A stretch of 29,831 bases of DNA, from NCBI GenBank assembly GCA_030824175.1, contig JAVBYH010000418.1, forward strand, positions 1 through 29,831, given 5' to 3'. Shown here in pieces: positions 23,349 to 29,831 of the stretch (its first letter is position 1; every line of letters starts with the position of its first letter). The notes beneath the pieces are model-generated. The model ran no database searches. It was not told the origin of the DNA and saw nothing but the letters and a program-made list of their open reading frames with translations. This DNA is from Bacteroidota bacterium. GTDB lineage: Bacteria; Bacteroidota; Ignavibacteria; UBA10030; UBA8401. A program made the position numbers and the translations under genes.

Positions 23349-24556
23349 GAAAGATCCTTTGTTGATGGTTGCCGCTCCGCGAGGGAGCGCTGGTTATAGA
23401 TGAACTCTGTGATGCGTCTGCCCGTATACTCGATCTCGGCGTCCGTGGTGAAGCGCCCGATGCCGAAGCGGAGCGTGGACTCTGCCTGGTGGCGGCTCAG
23501 GCCGATGGCCCGAAGCACGTGAGAATATTCTTCCGTCGCGGCGTCCTCGGAGGTGCATGCGCTTCCGGTTGAGATCGCGATTTCGCGGATCTCCGTCAGG
23601 ACGTCCTTCGAGACGATCCCGGCGAGCGTCACATTGAGATTGTTCGGAAGCCTGTTCGTTTCGTCGCCGTTGACGCGCACACCGCCGGCGGCAGCGAGGT
23701 GCGCCTGCAGCTCGTCGCGCATGCGCGCGATGCGTTTGTGTTCCGGCTGCCCGAGCTGCACCGCGAGCACCGCGGCTTCGCTGAAGCCCACGATGCCAGG
23801 AATGTTCAGCGTCCCCGAGCGCAGCCCGAATTCGTGGCCGCCGCCGTCCATCTGCGGCGCGATCCGCACACCGTTCCTGTTGCGGCGCAGAAACAAGCCG
23901 CCGACGCCCTTCGGACCGTAGAGCTTGTGCGCCGAAAACGACATCGCGTCGATGCGCATCGCCTTCACGTCGATCGCCACTTTCCCGTAGGCCTGCGATG
24001 CGTCGGTATGAAAAATGATGCCGCGCTCACTGCACATCCTGCCGATCGCTCCGAGCGGAGCGACGGTGCCGATCTCGTTGTTGGCCGCCATGATCGATAC
24101 GAGAATCGTCCGGTCGGTGAGCGCGCGCTCCAACTCGTCGAGATCGATGCGCCCGTGTGCGTCAACATCCAGCGTCGTCACGCTGAAACCGCACGTCCGC
24201 AGCGCGGCGCACGTGTCGAGCACGGAGCGGTGTTCGGTCGCACAGGTGACGATATGCGTGCCTTTGCCGCTGTATGCCTCAGCAATGCCCTTCAAGGCAA
24301 GATTGTTGGACTCTGTGGCGCCGCTCGTGAAGATGATCTCGTTTGACTCGGCATTCATCGAACCGGCGATGGTCCGCCGCGCCAATTCGGCAGCCTCTTT
24401 GGCATGCCACCCGTACCGATGCTCCTTGCTCGATGCGTTGCCGTACTGCTCCGCAAAATACGGCAGCATCGCCTCGATCACGCGGGGATCCACACGCGTC
24501 GTCGAATGATTGTCGAGATAGATCGGAAAATGAATGTCGTTTGTGTGCGTTGTCAT
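23345..24556 (-). CDS. iscS: Cysteine desulfurase, IscS/NifS type (group I)
   Basis: 403 aa PLP enzyme releasing sulfur from cysteine. Motifs: YLDNHSTTRVDPRV (13-26), TEHRSV with H109, FSAHKLYGPKG with Schiff-base K211 and the mobile active-site loop STGSACTSEDAA with Cys334. The long loop and the position of the Cys identify group I (IscS/NifS), distinct from SufS encoded later in the operon. Nine bases separate it from rrf2. No IscU, HscA or ferredoxin gene is adjacent, so it may serve SUF, tRNA thiolation or thiamine. Confidence 0.94.
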   Translation of the reverse strand: MTTHTNDIHFPIYLDNHSTTRVDPRVIEAMLPYFAEQYGNASSKEHRYGWHAKEAAELARRTIAGSMNAESNEIIFTSGATESNNLALKGIAEAYSGKGTHIVTCATEHRSVLDTCAALRTCGFSVTTLDVDAHGRIDLDELERALTDRTILVSIMAANNEIGTVAPLGAIGRMCSERGIIFHTDASQAYGKVAIDVKAMRIDAMSFSAHKLYGPKGVGGLFLRRNRNGVRIAPQMDGGGHEFGLRSGTLNIPGIVGFSEAAVLAVQLGQPEHKRIARMRDELQAHLAAAGGVRVNGDETNRLPNNLNVTLAGIVSKDVLTEIREIAISTGSACTSEDAATEEYSHVLRAIGLSRHQAESTLRFGIGRFTTDAEIEYTGRRITEFIYNQRSLAERQPSTKDLS

Positions 24557-24565
24557 AGCCGTGTG

Positions 24566-24967
24566 TTATACGATCTCCGACACCTTCATCGTGTTGAACA
24601 CCTGGTGAAGGTTATGTTGGATCTTCCCCAGCGGATTCTTTATCGTGCAATTGTCGTAGATCGAACAGATGCCGTCATCGGCCGTCAAACATTGTACGAT
24701 GCCCGCCGACGCGGCGCCTTCGATCGCGTCGATGACGTTTGTGATCGAGATATCCGCCGCCCGTCGGGCCAATGTGTATCCCCCGTTCATGCCCTGCTGC
24801 GACACGATGAGACCCGCCTTCGCCAGCTTCTGCAGCACCTTCGCAACAAGGTCGTGCGATATCGCATACCGGTCGGAGATCTCCTTCGCAGAAGAAACGG
24901 ACTGCGCCGCGGCGATGTGCCGCATTGCGATGAGACCATATTCGACTTTTTTCGATAATTTCAGCAT
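24566..24967 (-). CDS. Rrf2-family transcriptional regulator, probable Fe-S sensor of the suf operon
   Basis: 133 aa. N-terminal winged helix with LSKKVEYGLIAMRHIA (4-19), the recognition region SHDLVAKVLQKLAKAGLI (37-54) and the wing NGGYTLAR (61-68). Three cysteines suited to bind an Fe-S cluster are C93, C101 and C107. Their spacing is C-x7-C-x5-C, unlike the C-x5-C-x5-C of E. coli IscR, so it is an IscR/SufR-like member of a different subgroup. First gene of the operon and most likely an autoregulated repressor; a GGAC-N7-GTCC inverted repeat lies just before its start. Confidence 0.92.
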   Translation of the reverse strand: MLKLSKKVEYGLIAMRHIAAAQSVSSAKEISDRYAISHDLVAKVLQKLAKAGLIVSQQGMNGGYTLARRAADISITNVIDAIEGAASAGIVQCLTADDGICSIYDNCTIKNPLGKIQHNLHQVFNTMKVSEIV

Positions 24968-25260
24968 CGGGAACTCGGACTAAAACGGTCCTATTTATGG
25001 GTAAAAAAATATTTGTTTCTCTTCAGTTTATAACAGGGCTGTGTTCCAAATAGTTTCGATCGCCGCCATAAAAGTACGAATTATTTCAATGTGTTCAAAA
25101 TACTTTATGAGAACTGCATACTTTTCACTAACAGCATGCCCCCAGACTGCCATGCGATTGCATTACAGGGATATTTTGGCTATTTTATGAGAGAAAATTC
25201 ACCGTGCCCCCCTTCGACACATCATTACTGAACTCAACTTACACATAATACGACACTCTT
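24968..25260. promoter_or_regulatory. Divergent control region between the suf operon and hbd-ackA
   Basis: 293 bases, visibly AT-richer than the coding sequence, with no gene. It holds GGAC-N7-GTCC at 24977-24991 close to the rrf2 start and a direct repeat of TGTGTTC(c/a)AAATA at 25040-25052 and 25090-25102 (50 bases apart). TTTATGAGA recurs at 25104-25112 and 25183-25191. I cannot settle the rrf2 promoter. Confidence 0.5.
25158..25186 (+). promoter_or_regulatory. Putative promoter of hbd-ackA
   Basis: TTGCAT (25158-25163), a 17-base spacer and TATTTT (25181-25186). The leader would be about 68 bases. Confidence 0.4.
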
Positions 25261-26202
25261 ATGGCTGAATCACCATCTATGCATCGGATCGAAGACATTC
25301 TGAGCGACATTCAGTTCGCAAAACCCGTTTCCAACGAGATCAACTCCATTGCCGTCATCGGATTCGGCATCATGGGTCAGGGCATTGCGCAGACCATCGC
25401 CGCCGCCGGTATTGAGGTCACGGCAATCGAGAAGTCGCCCGAACGCCTCGCGATCATGTACCAATCACTCGAGGAACAAATGGACCGCGAGATCATGCGC
25501 TGGACGATGACGAAAAGCGAAAAACGCGCCATCCTCTCGCGCATCCACGGCACCTCCGATTTTCAGAAGGTAAAAGAGTGCGAGATCGTCATCGAGGCGG
25601 TCGACGAGAATTTCGAAATGAAGAAGAAGATCTTCGCCGAGCTCGACGCACTTTGCCCCCACGAGACGATCTTCATCTCCAACACGTCCACGCTGAGCCT
25701 CTCGAAGCTCGCGGCAGCGACGACGCGGCCGGACAAGGTCGTCGGCATGCACTTCCTGAATCCCGTGCCCAAGGTCCCCCTCGTGGAGATCGTGCGCGGC
25801 ATGCAGACGTCCGACGAATCCTTCATCCAGGTGAAACGGCTCGCCGAACGGCTTGGGAAAACGGCCATCGAGGTGTTCGAATATCCCGGATTCGTCACCA
25901 CGCGTGTGATCATTCCGCTCATCAACGAGGCGGTGCACGTGCTCATGGAAGGCGTCGCGACAGCCGAAGGCATCGACACCGCCATGAAACTCGGATACCA
26001 TTTCCAATACGGACCGCTGGAGCTCGCCGACAGCATGGGGCTGAACGAGGTGCTGGCCTGGATGGAATCCCTCTTCCACGAATTGGGCGATGCGAAGTAC
26101 CGCCCCTGCCCCCTTCTCCGGCGCATGGTTCGCGAAGGCAAACTCGGACGCAAAAGCGGCGAAGGATTTTTCAAATACGACGAATCAGGAAAAAAATCAT
26201 GA
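25261..26202 (+). CDS. hbd: 3-hydroxyacyl-CoA (3-hydroxybutyryl-CoA) dehydrogenase
   Basis: 313 aa NAD(P)-dependent enzyme interconverting 3-hydroxyacyl-CoA and 3-oxoacyl-CoA. Dinucleotide fold IGFGIMGQGIAQ (33-44), IEAVDEN (111-117), SNTSTLS (140-146), then the catalytic H164 in MHFLNPVP with E176 (LVEIVRG), and a C-terminal domain ending GRKSGEGFFKYD. About 27 residues precede the Rossmann strand, longer than the minimal 282-residue type; an ATG at 25279 would shorten it. Single-domain, so not a fused FadB. Its stop overlaps the acetate kinase start, which suggests a fermentative or acyl-CoA-to-acetate context. Confidence 0.9.
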   Translation: MAESPSMHRIEDILSDIQFAKPVSNEINSIAVIGFGIMGQGIAQTIAAAGIEVTAIEKSPERLAIMYQSLEEQMDREIMRWTMTKSEKRAILSRIHGTSDFQKVKECEIVIEAVDENFEMKKKIFAELDALCPHETIFISNTSTLSLSKLAAATTRPDKVVGMHFLNPVPKVPLVEIVRGMQTSDESFIQVKRLAERLGKTAIEVFEYPGFVTTRVIIPLINEAVHVLMEGVATAEGIDTAMKLGYHFQYGPLELADSMGLNEVLAWMESLFHELGDAKYRPCPLLRRMVREGKLGRKSGEGFFKYDESGKKS

Positions 26203-27401
26203 AAATATTAGTGTTGAATTGCGGTAGCTCTTCCGTTAAATACCAGCTCATCGATGTCGATTCGAAGGTCGCCCTCACCAAAGGCAGTATCGAACGGATC
26301 GGCATGGCCGACGCCGTGCTCACCAATCAGCGATCCGACGGCGACGAGATCAAGATCACAGGAGACATCCTCGAACACACGACGGCAATCGAATACATCC
26401 TGGCCGTCCTGCTGAGCAAGAACCACGGCGTCATTACGGACAAGAACGAGATCGCCGCCGTTGGGCATCGTGTCGTGCATGGCGCCGAGCGATTCACCGA
26501 TTCGGTCCTCATCGAGGACGATGTGCTCAAGGGCATCAGGGACAGTTTCGACATCGCCCCGCTGCACAATCCGCACAACCTCCGGGGCATTCTCGCCTGC
26601 CAGGTAAACCTCCCCGGCATTCCCCAGGTCGGCGTGTTCGATACGGCGTTCCATCACAACATGCCGCCGCAGGCCTACCTCTACGGCATCCCGTATTCGC
26701 TCTACACACAATATAAGATCCGCCGTTACGGTTTCCATGGCACAAGCCATAAGTTCGTGTCGCAGCGCCTGGCCACGCTCCAGCGCAAGGATATCAGGGA
26801 CCTGAAGATCATCACCTGCCACCTCGGGAACGGCTGCAGCATGGCCGCCGTGGACCGCGGCGCTTCAGTCGATACCACAATGGGGTTCACACCGCTCGAA
26901 GGACTCCTGATGGGCACGCGCTCGGGAGATATGGACCCGTCCGTGATCCTCTACATCAGCGGCAAGGAGGAACTCTCGTATGCGGAGGCGAATACGCTCC
27001 TGAACAAGCACAGCGGACTGCAGGGCATCTCCGGCGTCTCGAGCGACATGCGCGAGATCGAAACGGAAATGAAGGCGGGCAACAAGCGCGCCAGGATGGC
27101 CTTCGACGTGTTCGTCTATCGCGTGAAGAAATACATCGGCGCCTATGCCGCCGCAATGGGAGGCCTCGACGCCGTCGTCTTCACCGGCGGCATCGGCGAG
27201 AACTCCATCGAGGTCCGTCACGCCGTCTGCCAGAACATGGAATATTTCGGCATCGAGCTGGACGAGGACCGCAACACATCGAAGGACAAGGAGAAGCCCA
27301 TCAACAAGGACTCGGCGCGCACGAAGGTCTACGTCATCCCCACGAACGAGGAGCTCATGATCGCCATGGAGACCGAAACAGTCGTCCGCGGCAAGAACTG
27401 A
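26199..27401 (+). CDS. ackA: Acetate kinase
   Basis: 400 aa. Converts acetyl phosphate and ADP to acetate and ATP, or the reverse. Start chosen at 26199, overlapping the hbd stop as ATGA; the same frame is open far upstream inside hbd but that is a shadow. Motifs: LVLNCGSSSVKYQL (4-17), GHRVVHGAE, FDTAFHHNMP, RYGFHGTSHKFV, HLGNGCSMAAVDRGASVDTT, GTRSGDMDP and FTGGIGENS. The sequence fits acetate kinase better than butyrate kinase. No phosphotransacetylase gene is nearby. Confidence 0.95.
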   Translation: MKILVLNCGSSSVKYQLIDVDSKVALTKGSIERIGMADAVLTNQRSDGDEIKITGDILEHTTAIEYILAVLLSKNHGVITDKNEIAAVGHRVVHGAERFTDSVLIEDDVLKGIRDSFDIAPLHNPHNLRGILACQVNLPGIPQVGVFDTAFHHNMPPQAYLYGIPYSLYTQYKIRRYGFHGTSHKFVSQRLATLQRKDIRDLKIITCHLGNGCSMAAVDRGASVDTTMGFTPLEGLLMGTRSGDMDPSVILYISGKEELSYAEANTLLNKHSGLQGISGVSSDMREIETEMKAGNKRARMAFDVFVYRVKKYIGAYAAAMGGLDAVVFTGGIGENSIEVRHAVCQNMEYFGIELDEDRNTSKDKEKPINKDSARTKVYVIPTNEELMIAMETETVVRGKN

Positions 27402-27416
27402 CCGCGCAATACGAGC

Positions 27417-27497
27417 GTGTAGGGCGAAACGGTGTTTCGCCCCGGTTCACCTACCGTACGATCGCGTGGCAGGGCGAAATATCATTTCGCCCTACAA
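27417..27497. repeat. Inverted pair of REP-like palindromes (BIME/MITE-like, 81 bases)
   Basis: Two palindromes in opposite orientation, bounded by GTGTAGGGCG on the left and CGCCCTACA on the right. The left copy has arms GGGCGAAAC (27422-27430) and GTTTCGCCC (27434-27442). The right copy has GGGCGAAAT (27472-27480) and ATTTCGCCC (27484-27492) and is the exact inverse of the element at 4962-4986. It lies just after ackA. Confidence 0.8.
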
Positions 27498-27504
27498 GTA
27501 ACAG

Positions 27505-27545
27505 ACACGCCCGCCAATTCTTCTCGAATTGACGGGCGTGTTGTG
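27505..27545 (+). terminator. Terminator downstream of ackA
   Basis: Stem ACACGCCCG/CGGGCGTGT (27505-27513 with 27533-27541), continued by CAATTC/GAATTG with loop TTCTC and one internal mismatch, then TGTGTTTT. It separates convergent ackA and the DHS-like gene. Confidence 0.75.
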
Positions 27546-27567
27546 TTTTAACCCCTGCAGGCGGCGC

Positions 27568-28590
27568 TTAGTACATCTTCGCCCACTGGTATTTCTTCCG
27601 CGATTTCCATTTGGCGTTGTGATACACGTAACTGAAGATCAGCGGGACGACCGTCGTGGCTTCGGCATACACCATCTGCTCGAACACGGTGTCGACTTTT
27701 CCCCAGGAGCTGGCTTCCTTCAGCGTGGAGCTTGAGCAGGCGCCGTCCCTCACGTCGGCAACGGTGATCTGCACCGCATACTTGTGCATCGGCACTTCCT
27801 TGCCGAGGCATTCCGCACAGACGACCGTGTCCTGCGCGAAATTCTTCGGCACGCCGCCGCCGATCATGAAGAGGCCCGAGGTTTTCGCCGCCATCTTGAT
27901 CTCCGTGAGTTCAAGGAAATCCTTCGCCGAATCGAGGCTCATGTACGGCTTGCCTTTCTTGCGGTTCTCATACTGGTGCATGACAAGCCCGAAGCCGGCG
28001 CTTGAATCGGAGAATGCGGGACAGAAGATCGGCATGTTGTTCTCGTAGGCGAGCTGCACGAGCGAATTCTTCTTCTTCGAGTTCTTCACGAGGTATTTCC
28101 CCATCTCGGCGATGAACTCGCGCGAGGAGTACGGGCGCGGTTCGAGCGTGTCGGCGATCTTCTTGATCGTGGCGTCGCAGGTCTGGAGCTGCGCCTCGTC
28201 GATGTACGTATCGTAGATCCTGTCCACATAATTATTGCGCAGCATCGCATCGTCGATGAACGGCGTTCCCTTGTAATGCCTGAAGCCGAGGGCCTCGAAG
28301 AAATCCATGTCGACGATGGAGGCGCCCGTGGCCACGACGGCGTCGACCATGTTATATTTCACCATGTCCGCATACACGTTCATGCATCCGCCGGCGCTCG
28401 TCGAGCCTGCGAGCGTGAGCATGATTGTGCATCCTTTTTCGTCGATCATTTTCTTCAGAATGTCCGCGGCGCGCGCAGTGTCGCGCGACGAGAAGGACAT
28501 CTCGCGCATCGAGTTGATGATCGGGGTGGAATCGTACTTCGTGGCGTCCACCTGCGTGACCACTTGTTTGAGGAGGTCTTTTTTCTTCAT
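27568..28590 (-). CDS. Bacterial deoxyhypusine-synthase-like protein
   Basis: 340 aa. In eukaryotes and archaea DHS transfers the aminobutyl group of spermidine to eIF5A. Bacteria lack eIF5A, and bacterial DHS-like enzymes are thought to act on polyamines (for example homospermidine formation). Seen: LAGSTSAGG (60-68), MIGGGVPKN (242-250), and the catalytic-lysine motif EASSWGKV with K298 matching the human WGK lysine. The human GGGxxKHH segment reads GGGVPKNF here, so the histidine that follows the lysine is not conserved. AAGGA precedes the ATG. It follows hldD by 82 bases. Which amine acceptor is used is unknown. Confidence 0.88.
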   Translation of the reverse strand: MKKKDLLKQVVTQVDATKYDSTPIINSMREMSFSSRDTARAADILKKMIDEKGCTIMLTLAGSTSAGGCMNVYADMVKYNMVDAVVATGASIVDMDFFEALGFRHYKGTPFIDDAMLRNNYVDRIYDTYIDEAQLQTCDATIKKIADTLEPRPYSSREFIAEMGKYLVKNSKKKNSLVQLAYENNMPIFCPAFSDSSAGFGLVMHQYENRKKGKPYMSLDSAKDFLELTEIKMAAKTSGLFMIGGGVPKNFAQDTVVCAECLGKEVPMHKYAVQITVADVRDGACSSSTLKEASSWGKVDTVFEQMVYAEATTVVPLIFSYVYHNAKWKSRKKYQWAKMY

Positions 28591-28672
28591 TGTCGTTCCT
28601 TTGTAAGTATGTGATAGTGTCGTTTTTTTCCACAGTCAGTGCGGCATGGCATTCCTCGGCCGCGCTCCCCCG

Positions 28673-29647
28673 TCAGAGATAGCGGTCCGAGGGATGGAGA
28701 TAGTTCGCCACATAGTCGCGTACGGATTCCTCGAGCGTCATGAACGATGCCGGGAATCCCTTGCCCTTCAATTTTGCGACCGTCGCTTCCGTGTGATACT
28801 GGTACGCGTTGCGTATGCTCTCCGGCATGTCGATGTATTCGATGTTCGCCGGTTTCCCGAGCGCGGAAAAGATCGCGTTCGCAAGGTCGTTCCACGAGCG
28901 GGAAACGCCGGTGCCGAGATTGTAGATGCCGTTCACGTCCTTATGCTCAAGGAGCCACCAGAGCGCCTCGGTAACGTCCTTCACGTAGATGAAATCGCGC
29001 ACCTGCTCCCCGTCCTTGTAGTCGTCGCGGTGCGACCGGAAGAGCTTCACCGTGCCGGTCTCCATGATCTGGCGGTAGGCTTTCACGACGAGGCTCTTCA
29101 TCTCGCCCTTATGATACTCGTTCGGACCGAACACGTTGAAGAACTTGATGCCGGCGACCGAGTCCATGAGCCCGTTCTGCATCGCCCAGAGGTCGAACAC
29201 CTGCTTCGAATAGCCGTACGGGTTTAGGGGGCGCAGCAGCGGCGTTACCGCATCGTCGTCCGAGAATCCGCGCTCGCCGTCGCCGTATGTGGCGGCGCTG
29301 CTTGCGTAGATGAACCGGATGTCGCTCCACGTGGCGTAGTCGGCCAGGCGCTTTGAATAGTAATAATTGTTCTGCATGAGATAGTCGACGTTCCGTTCCG
29401 TCGTCGCCGAGCAGGCGCCGAGGTGGATGATGGCGTCGAAGTCGCCGCGCGGAAACGTGCCGCCGTCAATCGCCTTGAGGAACGTATCCTTGTGCATGTA
29501 ATCGGCGAACCGCTTGCCGACGAGATTCTTCCATTTATCGGTCGATCCGAGGTCGTCGACGACAAGAATATCCTCGCGTCCCTTCTCGTTCAGTTTCGCT
29601 ATCATGGCGCTTCCGATGAATCCCGCGCCGCCTGTCACTACGATCAT
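28673..29647 (-). CDS. hldD: ADP-L-glycero-D-manno-heptose 6-epimerase
   Basis: 324 aa short-chain dehydrogenase-type epimerase making the heptose precursor of the LPS inner core, so the cell has a Gram-negative envelope. NADP-binding GGAGFIG (6-12), the IIHLGACSATTE region (73-84), IYASSAATYG (113-122) and the catalytic Y144-x3-K148 in NPYGYSK identify HldD. FFNVFGPNEYHKGEM and HRDDYKDGEQVRDFIYV are typical of the family. AAAGGACA precedes the ATG. Upstream is the metG 3' end (34 bases), downstream the DHS-like gene. Confidence 0.94.
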   Translation of the reverse strand: MIVVTGGAGFIGSAMIAKLNEKGREDILVVDDLGSTDKWKNLVGKRFADYMHKDTFLKAIDGGTFPRGDFDAIIHLGACSATTERNVDYLMQNNYYYSKRLADYATWSDIRFIYASSAATYGDGERGFSDDDAVTPLLRPLNPYGYSKQVFDLWAMQNGLMDSVAGIKFFNVFGPNEYHKGEMKSLVVKAYRQIMETGTVKLFRSHRDDYKDGEQVRDFIYVKDVTEALWWLLEHKDVNGIYNLGTGVSRSWNDLANAIFSALGKPANIEYIDMPESIRNAYQYHTEATVAKLKGKGFPASFMTLEESVRDYVANYLHPSDRYL

Positions 29648-29681
29648 TGTCTGTCCTTTGATGGTTGTATCGGGAAATAAT

Positions 29682-29831
29682 TTATTTGATGCCGCTGCCG
29701 CTCGGCACGTCGTTCGTCACCGTGAGCAGGGCGAATTCCCTGCCGCTGCCGTGCGTCGCGAGGATCATGCCTTGCGATTCGACGCCCATGAGCGTTGCGG
29801 GGGCCAGATTCGCCACCATGATCACGGAGGA
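29682..29831 (-). CDS. metG: Methionyl-tRNA synthetase C-terminal tRNA-binding domain (5' part off the window)
   Basis: Only the last 49 residues are in the window. VIMVANLAPATLMGVESQGM is the OB-fold end of the C-terminal tRNA-binding (Arc1p/EMAP-like) domain of MetG; TNDVPSGSGIK ends the protein. A stand-alone CsaA or tRNA-binding protein with the same fold cannot be excluded from this fragment. Confidence 0.8.
   Translation of the reverse strand, partial: SSVIMVANLAPATLMGVESQGMILATHGSGREFALLTVTNDVPSGSGIK

Noticed and set aside
25578..26198. Upstream extension of the ackA frame inside hbd
   Set aside because: Out-of-frame reading of hbd with an Arg-rich translation; acetate kinase proper starts MKILVLNCGSSS at 26199.
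27417..27497. CRISPR-like repeat pair
   Set aside because: Only two units, in opposite orientation, with a near-perfect palindrome and no spacer series; REP/BIME-like instead.

Overview
This window looks like a chromosomal segment of a Gram-negative bacterium in the Bacteroidota/Chlorobiota/Ignavibacteria (FCB) neighbourhood. It is GC-rich (high fifties by eye, not computed). The placement is an inference. It rests on a complete SUF iron-sulfur operon led by an Rrf2-type regulator, a bacterial deoxyhypusine-synthase-like gene, an LPS heptose epimerase (hldD), lipoprotein and outer-membrane-like exported proteins, and a diadenylate cyclase. Against Bacteroidia proper, many genes have clear Shine-Dalgarno sequences, and the promoters I can read are E. 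coli-like (TTGaca, 17 bases, TAtatT), not TAnnTTTG. There is no rRNA gene to settle the lineage.

Left part (1-9.8 kb). A leftward glcD-glcF pair (FAD and Fe-S subunits of a 2-hydroxyacid oxidase; glcF runs off the edge) diverges from a PLP-dependent beta-eliminating lyase. Its active-site residues fit tyrosine phenol-lyase better than tryptophanase. Then come an exported beta-barrel-like protein, a leftward nth / HD-domain / ThiF-MoeB-like operon, tRNA-Lys(CTT), an uncharacterised lipoprotein, and secG divergent from a Tat-exported metallophosphoesterase.

Middle part (9.8-16.2 kb). Thymidine kinase and purine nucleoside phosphorylase form a rightward salvage pair. They converge on a leftward cluster folP, cdaA (c-di-AMP synthase), a family 2 glycosyltransferase, pcm and miaA. 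A tiny CxxC-containing ORF overlaps the 3' ends of miaA and pnp. A separate 32-residue, very basic peptide gene sits upstream of folP with its own promoter, ribosome site and terminator.

Right part (16.2-29.8 kb). An 8.7-kb leftward operon runs rrf2, iscS, an unknown 100-aa gene, sufA, sufB, sufC, sufD, sufS, sufU, sufT-like, sodA, and possibly a Lon-N-domain gene. It encodes Fe-S cluster assembly plus superoxide defence. Two different cysteine desulfurases occur in it, and several junctions overlap. Divergent from it is a 3-hydroxyacyl-CoA dehydrogenase translationally coupled to acetate kinase. The window ends with leftward metG (3' end), hldD and a deoxyhypusine-synthase-like gene.

No CRISPR array, transposase, integrase or phage gene was seen. 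The only repeat family is a short palindromic REP-like element: one copy at about 4.97 kb and an inverted pair at about 27.45 kb. The arms of one copy carry a compensatory change. The window is mostly housekeeping and metabolic. The most promising undescribed items are the 100-aa SUF-operon protein, the two tiny ORFs, the palindromic repeats and the bacterial DHS-like enzyme.
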